From NCBI GenBank assembly GCA_910584215.1, contig CAJTYI010000050.1, forward strand, positions 1 to 21,723: DNA of 21,723 nt. Reading direction: 5' to 3'. The position numbers and the translations under genes are program-made. Shown one piece after another: positions 14,375 through 21,723 of this stretch; the stretch's first letter is position 1; each line of letters starts with the position of its first letter. The stretch is from an uncultured Roseburia sp. Its GTDB lineage: Bacteria; Bacillota; Clostridia; Lachnospirales; Lachnospiraceae. The notes below the pieces were generated by a model that saw only the letters and a list, made by a program, of their open reading frames with translations, made no database searches and had not been told where the DNA came from.

Positions 14375-14429
14375 ATTTAAGGGTTATTTAAGGTTTGCCT
14401 AAAGACATTTAAGATTTGCAAAAGTATAG
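14375..14429 (+). promoter_or_regulatory. ABC-operon promoter with response-regulator direct repeats
   Basis: Three direct repeats, ATTTAAGGGTT (14375-14385), ATTTAAGGTTT (14386-14396) and ATTTAAGATTT (14407-14417), start 11 and then 21 bp apart, that is one and two helical turns. They flank AAGACA (14402-14407), a -35-like hexamer 16 bp before TATAGT (14424-14429). The layout is that of an OmpR-family activator site. The likely binder is the regulator encoded at 11935-12615. Inferred, not shown. Confidence 0.6.
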
Positions 14430-14454
14430 TAGCAATTATAAGAGGAGGTAGCAT

Positions 14455-15213
14455 ATGAACAACATACTATTAAGAACCGAACATCTCAGCAAGTCTTTTT
14501 CCAGCGGCGGAACTATGCAGCACGTATTGAAAAATATCGATCTACAGCTTTATCAGGGAGATTTCACCGTGATTATGGGCGCAAGCGGCGCGGGAAAATC
14601 GACTCTCCTATACGCTCTTTCGGGGATGGATACCCCTTCCCTTGGCACCATAACATTTGGCGATCAAGTGATCACGGATTTAAGCCAAGATGAGCTTGCC
14701 ATCTTTCGTCGGAAACACTGCGGCTTTGTCTTTCAACAAATTTATCTGATCGACGGTATGTCTGTCATGGATAATATCTTAGCGGCGGGCCTGCTGATCA
14801 CCAAAGACAAAAAAACACTTCTCGCCAACGCCGGTTCCTTATTTGAAGCTGTCAATATATCCAAGGAAACGCAGAGAAAGTTTCCCACGCAGATTTCGGG
14901 CGGCGAAGCGCAGCGTGCCGGAATCGTCCGCGCACTCATCAACAATCCTGATATCCTATTTGCTGACGAACCCACAGGGGCGCTCAATTCCAAGACCGGC
15001 CAGGACGTTCTTGACACACTCACCAGATTCAACGAGCAGGGCCAGAGCGTCGTCATGGTAACACACGACATGCGTTCGGCAAGACGCGGCAACCGCATTC
15101 TGTATTTAAAAGACGGCGCCATTACAGGCGAATGTCAGCTTGGCAGGTATGTGCACGGCGATGCCGCAAGACATCAAAAACTGTCTTCCTTTCTCACCGA
15201 AATGGGATGGTAA
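14455..15213 (+). CDS. ABC transporter ATP-binding protein (LolD/MacB/BceA class)
   Basis: 252-residue ATPase subunit. Walker A is GASGAGKST (42-50), the Q-loop region is FVFQQIYLI, the signature is ISGGEAQR, Walker B is ILFADEPTGALNS, and the switch histidine is in VMVTHD. The DEPTGALNS block is typical of ATPases that pair with FtsX/MacB-type permeases and extrude peptides, lipoproteins or antibiotics. It has a very strong AGAGGAGG RBS and is separated from the permease by 26 nt. The promoter repeats upstream suggest induction by the neighbouring two-component system. Confidence 0.93.
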   Translation: MNNILLRTEHLSKSFSSGGTMQHVLKNIDLQLYQGDFTVIMGASGAGKSTLLYALSGMDTPSLGTITFGDQVITDLSQDELAIFRRKHCGFVFQQIYLIDGMSVMDNILAAGLLITKDKKTLLANAGSLFEAVNISKETQRKFPTQISGGEAQRAGIVRALINNPDILFADEPTGALNSKTGQDVLDTLTRFNEQGQSVVMVTHDMRSARRGNRILYLKDGAITGECQLGRYVHGDAARHQKLSSFLTEMGW

Positions 15214-15239
15214 ATACAGACATCAATAAGGAGGTCATT

Positions 15240-17585
15240 ATGATCAGCAAAAGTTTTCTTCTCGCACGCTCCAATATGCACAAAGCCAAAGGACAGACAA
15301 TCACCTTCGTTGTGCTCATTTTTCTCGCAGCGTTGATGCTCAATCTCTGGCTTATGCTGTCTTTAGATTATAAACAGAACTTTGTCCGCAGCCACGACAG
15401 ACTAAACGCGGAGCATGTCGCGCTTGTCGCCGACGGCGATGGAGCCGACATAAAACATTTCCTTGTACAGACACTCGAAAGCGATGCGCGCACGGATACA
15501 TATTCCATAGACCCAAGCATGCATATGATTGGCCGGTTTGCGTTTAACGACGGCGAAATTAACAGCGAACTTGTTTTTCTCGAAAAACAGACCTCGCTTT
15601 CCCGCACCGTGGGCAAAGTAGAGATCGTGGAGGAGAGCAGCATCGCAAGCGGCATATATATGCCGATACTGTATAAATCAGATGAAATACAGATCGGCGA
15701 CACAATAGAAATCACAATCGGCAGCAAACCGTTGACTTACACAGTATGCGGATTTTTTAACAGTATTATGGCAGGTTCGCACAATTGTAATATCTGCGAA
15801 CTGATTCTGACACAGGATAAATACCGCGAACTCGAGCGTACCGGCTATGCCCCGAAATCCACACTTTGTTCCGTGCGCATAAATGATAAATCCGAGAGTG
15901 AAAATTTTGAAGCTATGTTCAAAAATGCCATTGCATCACGCTACCCCGCATCACGTACCACGAGCACTTCCTATGCGCTCGTCGTAAAGTCGCGCTATAT
16001 ATCGCAAATGATCTGTTCCGGCATTATGAGCGCAACGGCCTTTTTTATTCTTCTGATTGCCCTCGTTGTGATCGCATCGAATATCATTAATTATATACAG
16101 GAAAATATAAAAACCCTTGGTTCTCTAAAAGCAATCGGATACACAAGCCGCCAGCTGGTGTTTTCACTTTTCGTACAGTTTTGCAGCGTTTCGGCAGCCA
16201 CCACCATATTGGGCGCCGCCGTCTCATACAGTCTGTTTCCGTTCGTCAATACCATGATGGTCACACAGACCGGTATCCCCTATGCGGTTCACTTTCTGCC
16301 GCTGCCGCTTATACTCACGCTCCTTATTTTAAACGGAACCGTCGCACTCGTCGTGTGGCTGTCCTCGCGCAGAATTAAGAGGACAAAACCGATTGTTGCT
16401 CTGCGTTCAGGCATGGAAACGCACAATTTTAGACGCAATTACGTTCCGCTCGATAAAACCAAAACACCGCTGTCACTCGCGCTCTCCTTAAAGACAACCT
16501 TTACCAACCGCAAGCAAAACATCATTGTCTGCATAACCATGTATGTGCTTTCGCTCGTCGTTGTCTTTTCGGGGTTGATGGTACGAAATATCATCATCGA
16601 CATGACGCCGTTTTTAAATCTGATCGTGGGTGAGACATCAGACAGCTGTGTCATTGTCAACGCCGAAATTGAAAAAGATTTTATAGAAGCAATGCACGAT
16701 CAGCACTCCGTGGAAAAAGTCTACCTATTCCACTCAGTCGAAGTGCGTCATGTGGACGGCACCGTGCTAGTGGCAACGCTCTCGGATGATTTCTCGAGAA
16801 TCAACAACCAAAGCATCATTTTTAAAGGACGCTTCCCCAAATATGACAATGAAATCGCCGTCGCCGCAAAATATGCCAGAGAGCATGACTTGCATATCGG
16901 CAATGAAATCCAGATAACCGCGAACGGCAAAAAAGCCGTATATCTCATTTCCGGTTTGACACAGATGACCAACAATCTTGGCAAAGACTGTCTGCTCACG
17001 CGGGCAGGTTATGAACGGCTCGGCAGGCTGCAAAATACCAGCTACTATCTCAACCTGACAGCCGAAACAGATATCAACACTTTTCATGATACTTTAAAGA
17101 AACGTTTTGGCAGCGATATCAGCGCAACGATCAATGTAGCGGCAACAGTGGAGGGCGCCGGGTCCATCTATGTATCGCTGATGACGATCATCGTGATCGC
17201 CATTCTGGTTTTGAGCGCCATTGTAATTACCTTTGTGTTATATCTGCTGGTGCGCACGGTGATCAACCACAAAAAACAGGACTATGGCATTATGAAAGCG
17301 CTTGGTTTTACCACTGGCCAGCTCATATTGCAGACTTCACTGTCTTTTATGCCTGCAGTAATTTTCTCTACCATAACCGGCATTACCTTCTGCAGTTTTA
17401 TCATCAATTCGTTAACTGCTCTGTTTTTAAACAGTATTGGCATCGTCAAATGCACGTTTACGATACCTTTGGGCTATTTGATCGCTGCGGATACCGCGCT
17501 AATCGTGTTTACTTTTGTGACTGCATGTATATTGTCCATGAAAATTAAAAAGATTGCCCCCAAAGCACTTTTGACGGGAGAATAA
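15240..17585 (+). CDS. FtsX-family ABC transporter permease
   Basis: 781 residues with duplicated architecture: TM1 (about 20-40), a large outer domain (about 41-265, MacB-PCD-like) and three TMs (about 268-390). The second half has another TM (about 440-465), an outer domain (about 466-650) and three TMs to the C-terminus. FtsX motifs (KTLGSLKAIGYTSRQL and QDYGIMKALGFTTGQL) occur once per half. Eight TMs with two outer domains differ from BceB (ten TMs, one outer domain), so this is a mechanotransmission-type exporter rather than a classical bacitracin pump. ATG 15240 has AAGGAGG 4 nt upstream; an ORF start at 15132 lies inside the ATPase gene. The substrate is unknown, possibly a host or microbial peptide. 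Confidence 0.92.
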   Translation: MISKSFLLARSNMHKAKGQTITFVVLIFLAALMLNLWLMLSLDYKQNFVRSHDRLNAEHVALVADGDGADIKHFLVQTLESDARTDTYSIDPSMHMIGRFAFNDGEINSELVFLEKQTSLSRTVGKVEIVEESSIASGIYMPILYKSDEIQIGDTIEITIGSKPLTYTVCGFFNSIMAGSHNCNICELILTQDKYRELERTGYAPKSTLCSVRINDKSESENFEAMFKNAIASRYPASRTTSTSYALVVKSRYISQMICSGIMSATAFFILLIALVVIASNIINYIQENIKTLGSLKAIGYTSRQLVFSLFVQFCSVSAATTILGAAVSYSLFPFVNTMMVTQTGIPYAVHFLPLPLILTLLILNGTVALVVWLSSRRIKRTKPIVALRSGMETHNFRRNYVPLDKTKTPLSLALSLKTTFTNRKQNIIVCITMYVLSLVVVFSGLMVRNIIIDMTPFLNLIVGETSDSCVIVNAEIEKDFIEAMHDQHSVEKVYLFHSVEVRHVDGTVLVATLSDDFSRINNQSIIFKGRFPKYDNEIAVAAKYAREHDLHIGNEIQITANGKKAVYLISGLTQMTNNLGKDCLLTRAGYERLGRLQNTSYYLNLTAETDINTFHDTLKKRFGSDISATINVAATVEGAGSIYVSLMTIIVIAILVLSAIVITFVLYLLVRTVINHKKQDYGIMKALGFTTGQLILQTSLSFMPAVIFSTITGITFCSFIINSLTALFLNSIGIVKCTFTIPLGYLIAADTALIVFTFVTACILSMKIKKIAPKALLTGE

Positions 17586-17691
17586 TAATCACTCACTGTC
17601 CCATCACATTTGGGAATGGATAAATAAAGACAATTTTCATACCAAAATGTTACAAAAAACCGCTCATGTAGTGAATAATCATCAAAATTTC

Positions 17692-17720
17692 TTGCCTGTT
17701 CAGGGAAAATATGCTAAAAT
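17692..17720 (+). promoter_or_regulatory. Promoter of the chemoreceptor gene
   Basis: TTGCCT (17692-17697), an exact 17-bp spacer and TAAAAT (17715-17720), with a start near 17727. It looks like a housekeeping sigma-A promoter. I found no clear flagellar sigma-D pattern (TAAA-N15-GCCGATAA). Confidence 0.55.
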
Positions 17721-17766
17721 TTGTACATATTTTAGAATATTTATAAAGAAAGGTTAGGTAATTTCG

Positions 17767-19248
17767 ATGGAATTGGAAATTCTGAAAAACGAAGAAAAAA
17801 GAACAAATTTTATCATGTTTCTGTTTTACGCCGTTATTCCGGCTGTCGCATTTTTGTATGTGCTTCTTTTCAACGGCGGCGCCATGAGAGACGCAATCGC
17901 GCTTCTCATGGTCGCAGCCAATTTCCTGATTAAACTGTCCGAAAAACAGCTCGGCAAATATGCAAAGTATCTGTATGTTTCGATTTTGCCCATAGTTGGC
18001 GCACTGACCATTGTGTTAGGCACACCGCGCGGCTTCGGCGCCATGGTGGAAGCATATTTTCTGATTCTCTTTCTCGCTGTATCCTATTACGATCTATCTG
18101 TGGTGGTGGTATATACCGTTGTTCTGATCCTCTCGAACGTCACCGCCATGATCATGTTTCCTTCCGCATATTTGATTATGTACACTCTGCCAATCTGGAT
18201 TTTCATCCTGATGGTTTATACACTCGCAGTTCTCGCCGCAGTTATGATCATTATGAGAACTCGCTCCCTTTTTCTCGACGTGGAGAAAAAAGAACATGAG
18301 GTGGAAAACTTATTATCCAACGTCAGACAGGCCTTTACCGGAATACAGGAGTCCACGGAACACATTCATGTATCCTTAGACGGCTTCAAACAAAGCACAC
18401 AGGAAATTGCCGCTTCCACGGAGGCCATTTCCACCAGCTCGGAGACACAGATAGAAGAAGTAAACGGAAGCATCGGTATCTTTAACACGCTAAACGACAA
18501 GATAGAAGCCTCCGAAAAACAAGTTATGCTCACAATGAACAACATGGCGCAATTCAAAGAAAAAAATGATGAAGGTATCGCATCCATATCCGAACTTTCC
18601 AAAAAGTTTGATGAAAATACAAAAGCCACACAGGAAGCCGCAGACGGTGTGGCCGCCCTGGCACAGAAATCAACCCTGATTGCCGGAATTGTCGACAGCA
18701 TCAACCAGATCGCAGAGCAGACCAATCTGCTGGCGCTCAACGCCGCCATCGAGGCAGCAAGAGCCGGTGAAGCCGGGCGGGGATTTGCCGTTGTTGCGGA
18801 TGAAATCAATGCCCTCTCGACAGAATCGTCCAACGCCACGAAAGAGATAGACCGTATCTTAAAAGATATCATTGACACGGTGGAAGAAACCAATAAAGTG
18901 ATGGACAAAAACGGCGTGATCGTCAAAGAATCCTCCGCCAAACTGGATGATACCGTAAAGATTTTCCAGACCATGCTGGTCTCCTCTGACGAGGTAGTGG
19001 ATATCATCGGGGAATTAAAGCGCGAACTGTTAAGCATCGTAGATATCAAAGACACGCTCTTAGAGGCGATGAATAAATTGGAATCTATTTCCGAACAATC
19101 GGCAGCAACGACCACCGAAATCAGCGCGGCAACAGGAGAACAGGTTACCGGAGTAGAAAACATTTTAGCGTCTTTGGAGGCTGTGCAGGGAGGAATTGAG
19201 CGCCTCGCTGACGTTCTTGAAGGCAAACAAACGCAAAATGCATCTTAA
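17767..19248 (+). CDS. Methyl-accepting chemotaxis protein with polytopic N-terminus
   Basis: 493 residues. The N-terminal 170 or so residues form about six closely packed TM helices with no large outer sensor domain. A long cytoplasmic coiled coil follows, with the conserved hairpin tip IAEQTNLLALNAAIEAARAG at about 315-334, then GRGFAVVADEI. Stretches rich in Ala/Ser/Thr/Glu on both sides are probable methylation helices. It should signal to CheA/CheW. The lack of an outer domain suggests sensing within the membrane, such as ion gradient, energy state or lipid. AGG lies 8 nt before the ATG. No other chemotaxis or flagellar gene is nearby, so it is an orphan receptor here, with its own promoter. 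Confidence 0.93.
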   Translation: MELEILKNEEKRTNFIMFLFYAVIPAVAFLYVLLFNGGAMRDAIALLMVAANFLIKLSEKQLGKYAKYLYVSILPIVGALTIVLGTPRGFGAMVEAYFLILFLAVSYYDLSVVVVYTVVLILSNVTAMIMFPSAYLIMYTLPIWIFILMVYTLAVLAAVMIIMRTRSLFLDVEKKEHEVENLLSNVRQAFTGIQESTEHIHVSLDGFKQSTQEIAASTEAISTSSETQIEEVNGSIGIFNTLNDKIEASEKQVMLTMNNMAQFKEKNDEGIASISELSKKFDENTKATQEAADGVAALAQKSTLIAGIVDSINQIAEQTNLLALNAAIEAARAGEAGRGFAVVADEINALSTESSNATKEIDRILKDIIDTVEETNKVMDKNGVIVKESSAKLDDTVKIFQTMLVSSDEVVDIIGELKRELLSIVDIKDTLLEAMNKLESISEQSAATTTEISAATGEQVTGVENILASLEAVQGGIERLADVLEGKQTQNAS

Positions 19249-19297
19249 TCTTATATCTCTTACTTATGAAAAGGATTTTAGTCTTATATCTCTTACT
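19249..19297. repeat. 16-bp perfect direct repeat after the chemoreceptor gene
   Basis: TCTTATATCTCTTACT occurs at 19249-19264, directly after the stop codon, and again at 19282-19297 (33-bp period). It is probably a local duplication; no function is evident. Confidence 0.7.
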
Positions 19298-19313
19298 CAG
19301 ATACATAGGCACA

Positions 19314-19349
19314 AAACACGGCGGTCATATAAACATGACCGCCGTGTTT
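19314..19349. terminator. Bidirectional hairpin terminator between convergent genes
   Basis: Perfect 15-bp arms (19314-19328 and 19335-19349; core ACACGGCGGTCAT) enclose a 6-nt loop. T-rich bases follow on the plus strand (TTTGTGT) and on the minus strand (TTTTGTG). The position between two converging genes fits a shared transcription stop. Confidence 0.75.
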
Positions 19350-19456
19350 GTGTAACAGGCCAAACGCACTGTACACATTCTTTCTTATGTGCAACAGGCC
19401 AAGCACTGTACACGATTCTTTCTTATGTGTAACAGGCCAAGCACTGTACGCAATTT
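19349..19456. repeat. Three imperfect 38-39 bp tandem repeats
   Basis: Units begin at 19349, 19388 and 19426 with TGTG[T/C]AACAGGCCAA, followed by GCACTGTAC and, in the first two, ATTCTTTCTTA. The third degenerates into the 3' end of the isomerase-family gene. They lie between the terminator and that gene's stop. No spacer/repeat alternation is seen, so this is not a CRISPR array. Confidence 0.75.
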
Positions 19457-19465
19457 TACCTATGC

Positions 19466-20884
19466 TTATCTTGTTACGATATCAACTGGTACATTAAAAA
19501 TCTTCGCCACTTTCAGAATCGTATCAATGTGTCTGCCGGTAGCCGCCGCAAAGTGATGCGTTGGGCCACATTCACTCCAGCGGTTGACGAACTCTCTCGC
19601 TCCGCAGGTAAAGCGTGTCCTCATATTGGTATCACCAAACGAAAGTATCTTGCCCTCTTCATTGACACCCTCAGCGACAATAAACTTAAAGTGCCCGTCT
19701 CCATCCTGTGTGATGGCAAGATATGTAACAGGCCCTGTGTAGGGGTAGAACTGTGTCAGATAACCGCCGCCGGTCTTACCGTGGAACACTTTTACAATCT
19801 TCATCGTCGGTTTCTTGTCGGAGATATCGGCATCACCCGAACCGCTGTGCCCGATGATCGCGATATCGTCATTGAAATCAATCGAATACATCTCTGCGAG
19901 CTGACCGGTACCGGAAATAGTCTTTAAGATACTCATTGCCATGGCAACTTTCATGTCGCCCTCAACCGCGCAGGCCGTTCCCTGTTTAATCAGCATCGAA
20001 AAAGCGGGGATCAACATACTGTCAAGGACACCGGCCTTGCCCTGCGCAAAGCCGTCATAGTGAGACGCAATCAGGCCAAGCTTCTCGTCTTTCACCCACT
20101 GCTCAAACGCGACAACGTATTTGGCCATCTCCCACACTTCCTCAATGCTTCCGCCGCCCTCAATATCGAACGTGTCAAGAATATCCTGCGCTTTCGCGCG
20201 GATGGCCTCATCGTCTGCAATGTTGTCCGCAATTGCCCACATCTTCTCCCAGTCAAACTGCTTGGTGTAAAGATGCATGCGTCTGTAAAGATTGGACTCG
20301 TCGATATAGAGGTCCATCATACCGGGATATGGTCTTCCGATCTGTGCAATATTGGTGTCGCGGAATCTTCTTCTCACCTGGGCAGCACGGCACCATTCCT
20401 CAATCTGCTCCTGAACGCCGGGATCTCCTCCCTCAACTACGCCGGTAATCACCGCATGCCGCTTTCCGTATCGCTCAAGATCGGCTACCATCTCGCCGAC
20501 AGCGCCGCAGGCATAGCCTTCACCAAGCCAGGACGCGATGTCCGTATGATCATAATCCAGCGCTTTTAATTTTTGAACATTGACAAGCACAACCGGAACA
20601 TCAAGATCTTTTACAGCCGGAAGCATATTGTAAGATGTGGCATAGGTAAGGAGCTGGAGAAATACCAGATCGACATCTGCCGCGCGGAATTTATCCCCGG
20701 CTTCCTGCGACTGCTCCTTTGTCGTCACGATACCGCCGTCAATAATCTCCACGGTATCGGGAATCGTTTTTTTGAAAGCCTCATACTGGGCTTCAAATTC
20801 GGGCACCAGTGAGGGGAACTGTGGCAGGTATGCACCAAGGGCAATGGAAAACACACCCAGCTTTGCTTTTGTATTCACTAACAT
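19466..20884 (-). CDS. L-arabinose/L-fucose isomerase-family protein
   Basis: 472 residues, slightly shorter than classical AraA (about 500). The N-terminal half is a Rossmann-like domain (LGVFSIALGAYLPQFPSL, VDLVFLQLLTYATSYNMLPAV). The C-terminal half holds the candidate metal and catalytic residues: Glu/Asp in AEMYSIDFNDD, His in IIGHSGSGDAD, and the paired His443-His444 in CGPTHHFAAATG. Members interconvert aldoses and ketoses, but many in this subgroup have unproven substrates, so I assign only the family. ATG 20884 has AAGGAGG 7 nt upstream and its own good promoter. It is not next to sugar transport or kinase genes, so the pathway cannot be read from context. Confidence 0.8.
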   Translation of the reverse strand: MLVNTKAKLGVFSIALGAYLPQFPSLVPEFEAQYEAFKKTIPDTVEIIDGGIVTTKEQSQEAGDKFRAADVDLVFLQLLTYATSYNMLPAVKDLDVPVVLVNVQKLKALDYDHTDIASWLGEGYACGAVGEMVADLERYGKRHAVITGVVEGGDPGVQEQIEEWCRAAQVRRRFRDTNIAQIGRPYPGMMDLYIDESNLYRRMHLYTKQFDWEKMWAIADNIADDEAIRAKAQDILDTFDIEGGGSIEEVWEMAKYVVAFEQWVKDEKLGLIASHYDGFAQGKAGVLDSMLIPAFSMLIKQGTACAVEGDMKVAMAMSILKTISGTGQLAEMYSIDFNDDIAIIGHSGSGDADISDKKPTMKIVKVFHGKTGGGYLTQFYPYTGPVTYLAITQDGDGHFKFIVAEGVNEEGKILSFGDTNMRTRFTCGAREFVNRWSECGPTHHFAAATGRHIDTILKVAKIFNVPVDIVTR

Positions 20885-20931
20885 AATGAATCCTCCTTAT
20901 AAATTATATTGCTTGTTTCTATATAGAATCT

Positions 20932-20960
20932 ATTATAAATCAAAATGCTAAAAATAGCAA
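20932..20960 (-). promoter_or_regulatory. Promoter of the isomerase-family gene
   Basis: Minus-strand TTGCTA (20955-20960), a 17-bp spacer and TATAAT (20932-20937). The -35 overlaps a small inverted repeat, TGCTA-TTTT-TAGCA (20946-20959), a possible operator. Confidence 0.65.
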
Positions 20961-21029
20961 ATACTCATCCTGCAAATCATGTTTTATTTTAGTAAAACCA
21001 GCTCCCCATCCTGGTAACTTATTACTCTG

Positions 21030-21365
21030 TTATTGCTTGACTATGCGCGCAATATACGCAAGCACCCGGTCCACAAAGACATCTTTCTGGTCCTTGCTGC
21101 TGTTTGCGATGTAATAATCCACATCAAACTCGCTGTGTAGGCAAATCCCCGTAATTAGATAAGTCGGGTCCATACCATACTTTCGATACAATAGCAGCAG
21201 TTTGACCGCCGAGAGCCCGGTTGCTCCGGATTCATATTTCCGGTAATGCTCTTCGCTCACATCAAGTAAGGTGGCGATTTCCGCCTGCGATCTCCCCAGA
21301 CGCACTCTTGCTTCCCGCAGTCTTTTCCCAATCAGCATGTTGGCTTCTTTTCTGTATTTATCCAT
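21030..21365 (-). CDS. XRE-family helix-turn-helix regulator (copy 2)
   Basis: 111 residues, the same length as copy 1 at 8320-8655 and collinear with it end to end. The HTH_3 domain is at about 10-70, here with the more usual SQAEIATLLDVSEEHYRKYESG. It is followed by KYGMDPTYLITG, the YYIANSSKDQKD motif and a C-terminal DRVLAYIARIVKQ. ATG 21365 has GGGAGG upstream. Hydrophobic and DNA-facing residues differ modestly from copy 1, so the two may recognise related but distinct sites. Its neighbours are the isomerase-family gene downstream on the same strand and the non-coding right end upstream. Confidence 0.85.
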   Translation of the reverse strand: MDKYRKEANMLIGKRLREARVRLGRSQAEIATLLDVSEEHYRKYESGATGLSAVKLLLLYRKYGMDPTYLITGICLHSEFDVDYYIANSSKDQKDVFVDRVLAYIARIVKQ

Positions 21366-21723
21366 ATTGTTGCACCTCCCAAAAAAATCATAACAACACA
21401 GGGAACAAACATACAGAACAGAAAACGCCCCAACACAATATGTTTTTTAACCTTTGTAACAATAAGCGCGCAGCGGATAAGTTTTTCGCCATGCTCACCA
21501 CAGGGCCGCGCGCCGCGCCGTCGGCGGCTTTCTTAAAGAGGAGCTTTTTGCAGCCTTTCGCATAAAATAAGAGGATATGTATCGCTCTTTGGCCGAGCTT
21601 ACACATCCCCTCTTATTTTATCCGCCTGACAAGACAGTATAGGTTGTTAGCTATATTAATTAGCATCGTCAAAATGAATAAATATGCATAGCTGTTCGAT
21701 CGGTAGTGTTATATATTTTTATA
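21366..21723. other. Non-coding right end with GC-rich block and structured repeat
   Basis: 358 nt without a credible gene. It holds the upstream region of XRE copy 2, a GC-rich block (about 21508-21530) that can fold on itself, the long hairpin at 21562-21621, and an AT-rich tail to the edge. Open frames on both strands here lack good RBS and look spurious. Confidence 0.5.
21562..21621. repeat. Long structured inverted repeat
   Basis: Outer arms ATAAAATAAGAGG (21562-21574) and CCTCTTATTTTAT (21609-21621) are perfect 13-bp complements. Inside, ATGT (21577-21580) pairs with ACAT (21603-21606) and GCTC with GAGC around TTTGGCC. About 21 pairs can form in one stem with small internal loops. The low-GC outer stem without a T-run after it argues against a plain terminator. 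A dispersed palindromic element or small structured RNA is possible. Confidence 0.6.

Noticed and set aside
15132..15239. Longer permease start inside the ATPase gene
   Set aside because: The 36 extra residues are a frame-shifted reading of the ATPase end; AAGGAGG before ATG 15240 marks the true start.
17640..17766. Flagellar sigma-D promoter for the chemoreceptor
   Set aside because: No TAAA-N15-GCCGATAA-like pair; a sigma-A type -35/-10 with 17-bp spacing fits better.
18366..19226. 286-codon minus-strand frame
   Set aside because: Antisense shadow of the chemoreceptor's Ala/Ser/Thr-rich coiled coil; composition is biased to Ser/Ala and no family is recognised.
19349..19456. Possible CRISPR-like repeats
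   Set aside because: Units are contiguous tandem copies without unique spacers and there are no cas genes.
21388..21606. 72-codon minus-strand frame upstream of XRE copy 2
   Set aside because: It starts inside the palindrome with no properly spaced RBS, and the product changes character midway; probably chance.

Overview
The window looks like chromosome from a gut-type Clostridia, most probably a Lachnospiraceae member. The grounds are moderate G+C, A/G-rich Shine-Dalgarno sites, VanG-type and Spo0A-like proteins, a surface protein with Lachnospiraceae-style C-terminal modules, and many two-component systems. The assignment is inference; no rRNA or tRNA was seen.

Left third (1-7843, all minus strand): a complete regulatory and structural set for D-serine-ended peptidoglycan precursors, transcribed vanR-vanS-vanZ-vanG-vanT. 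It is followed by a BlaI-type repressor and a BlaR1/MecR1-like M56 metallopeptidase that runs off the left edge. The ligase is VanG-like. The membrane racemase is VanT-like and carries the Asn expected for serine use. No vanX, vanY or vanXY D,D-peptidase is present; a VanZ homologue stands where one might be expected. Between vanS and vanZ lie tandem VanR-like boxes and a strong hairpin ending in six T residues. An extended -10 sits inside the hairpin, so the same DNA can stop read-through from vanRS yet launch a vanZGT transcript that lacks the hairpin's 5' arm. A BlaI-like operator (TTAC-N4-GTAA) overlaps the blaI promoter.

Middle (7844-17585): a short Spo0A-C-terminal-like protein, a small XRE regulator, and a large secreted surface protein with a Thr/Glu/Lys/Pro/Gly repeat stalk. 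Divergent from the surface protein gene is a second OmpR-type response regulator/histidine kinase pair. It is followed by a 56-codon ORF and an ATPase/FtsX-permease operon. Three direct repeats (ATTTAAG core, spaced 11 and 21 bp) lie at that operon's promoter and are the likely target of the adjacent regulator.

Right (17586-21723): a six-TM methyl-accepting chemotaxis protein converges on an L-arabinose/L-fucose isomerase-family gene. A strong hairpin terminator and 38-39 bp tandem repeats lie between them. A second XRE regulator, clearly paralogous to the first, follows, and then a non-coding right end holding a long structured inverted repeat.

Overall this is a cell-envelope stress and sensing region. 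The most notable part is the compact vanRS-ZGT cluster with its terminator-embedded promoter and no recognisable D,D-peptidase.
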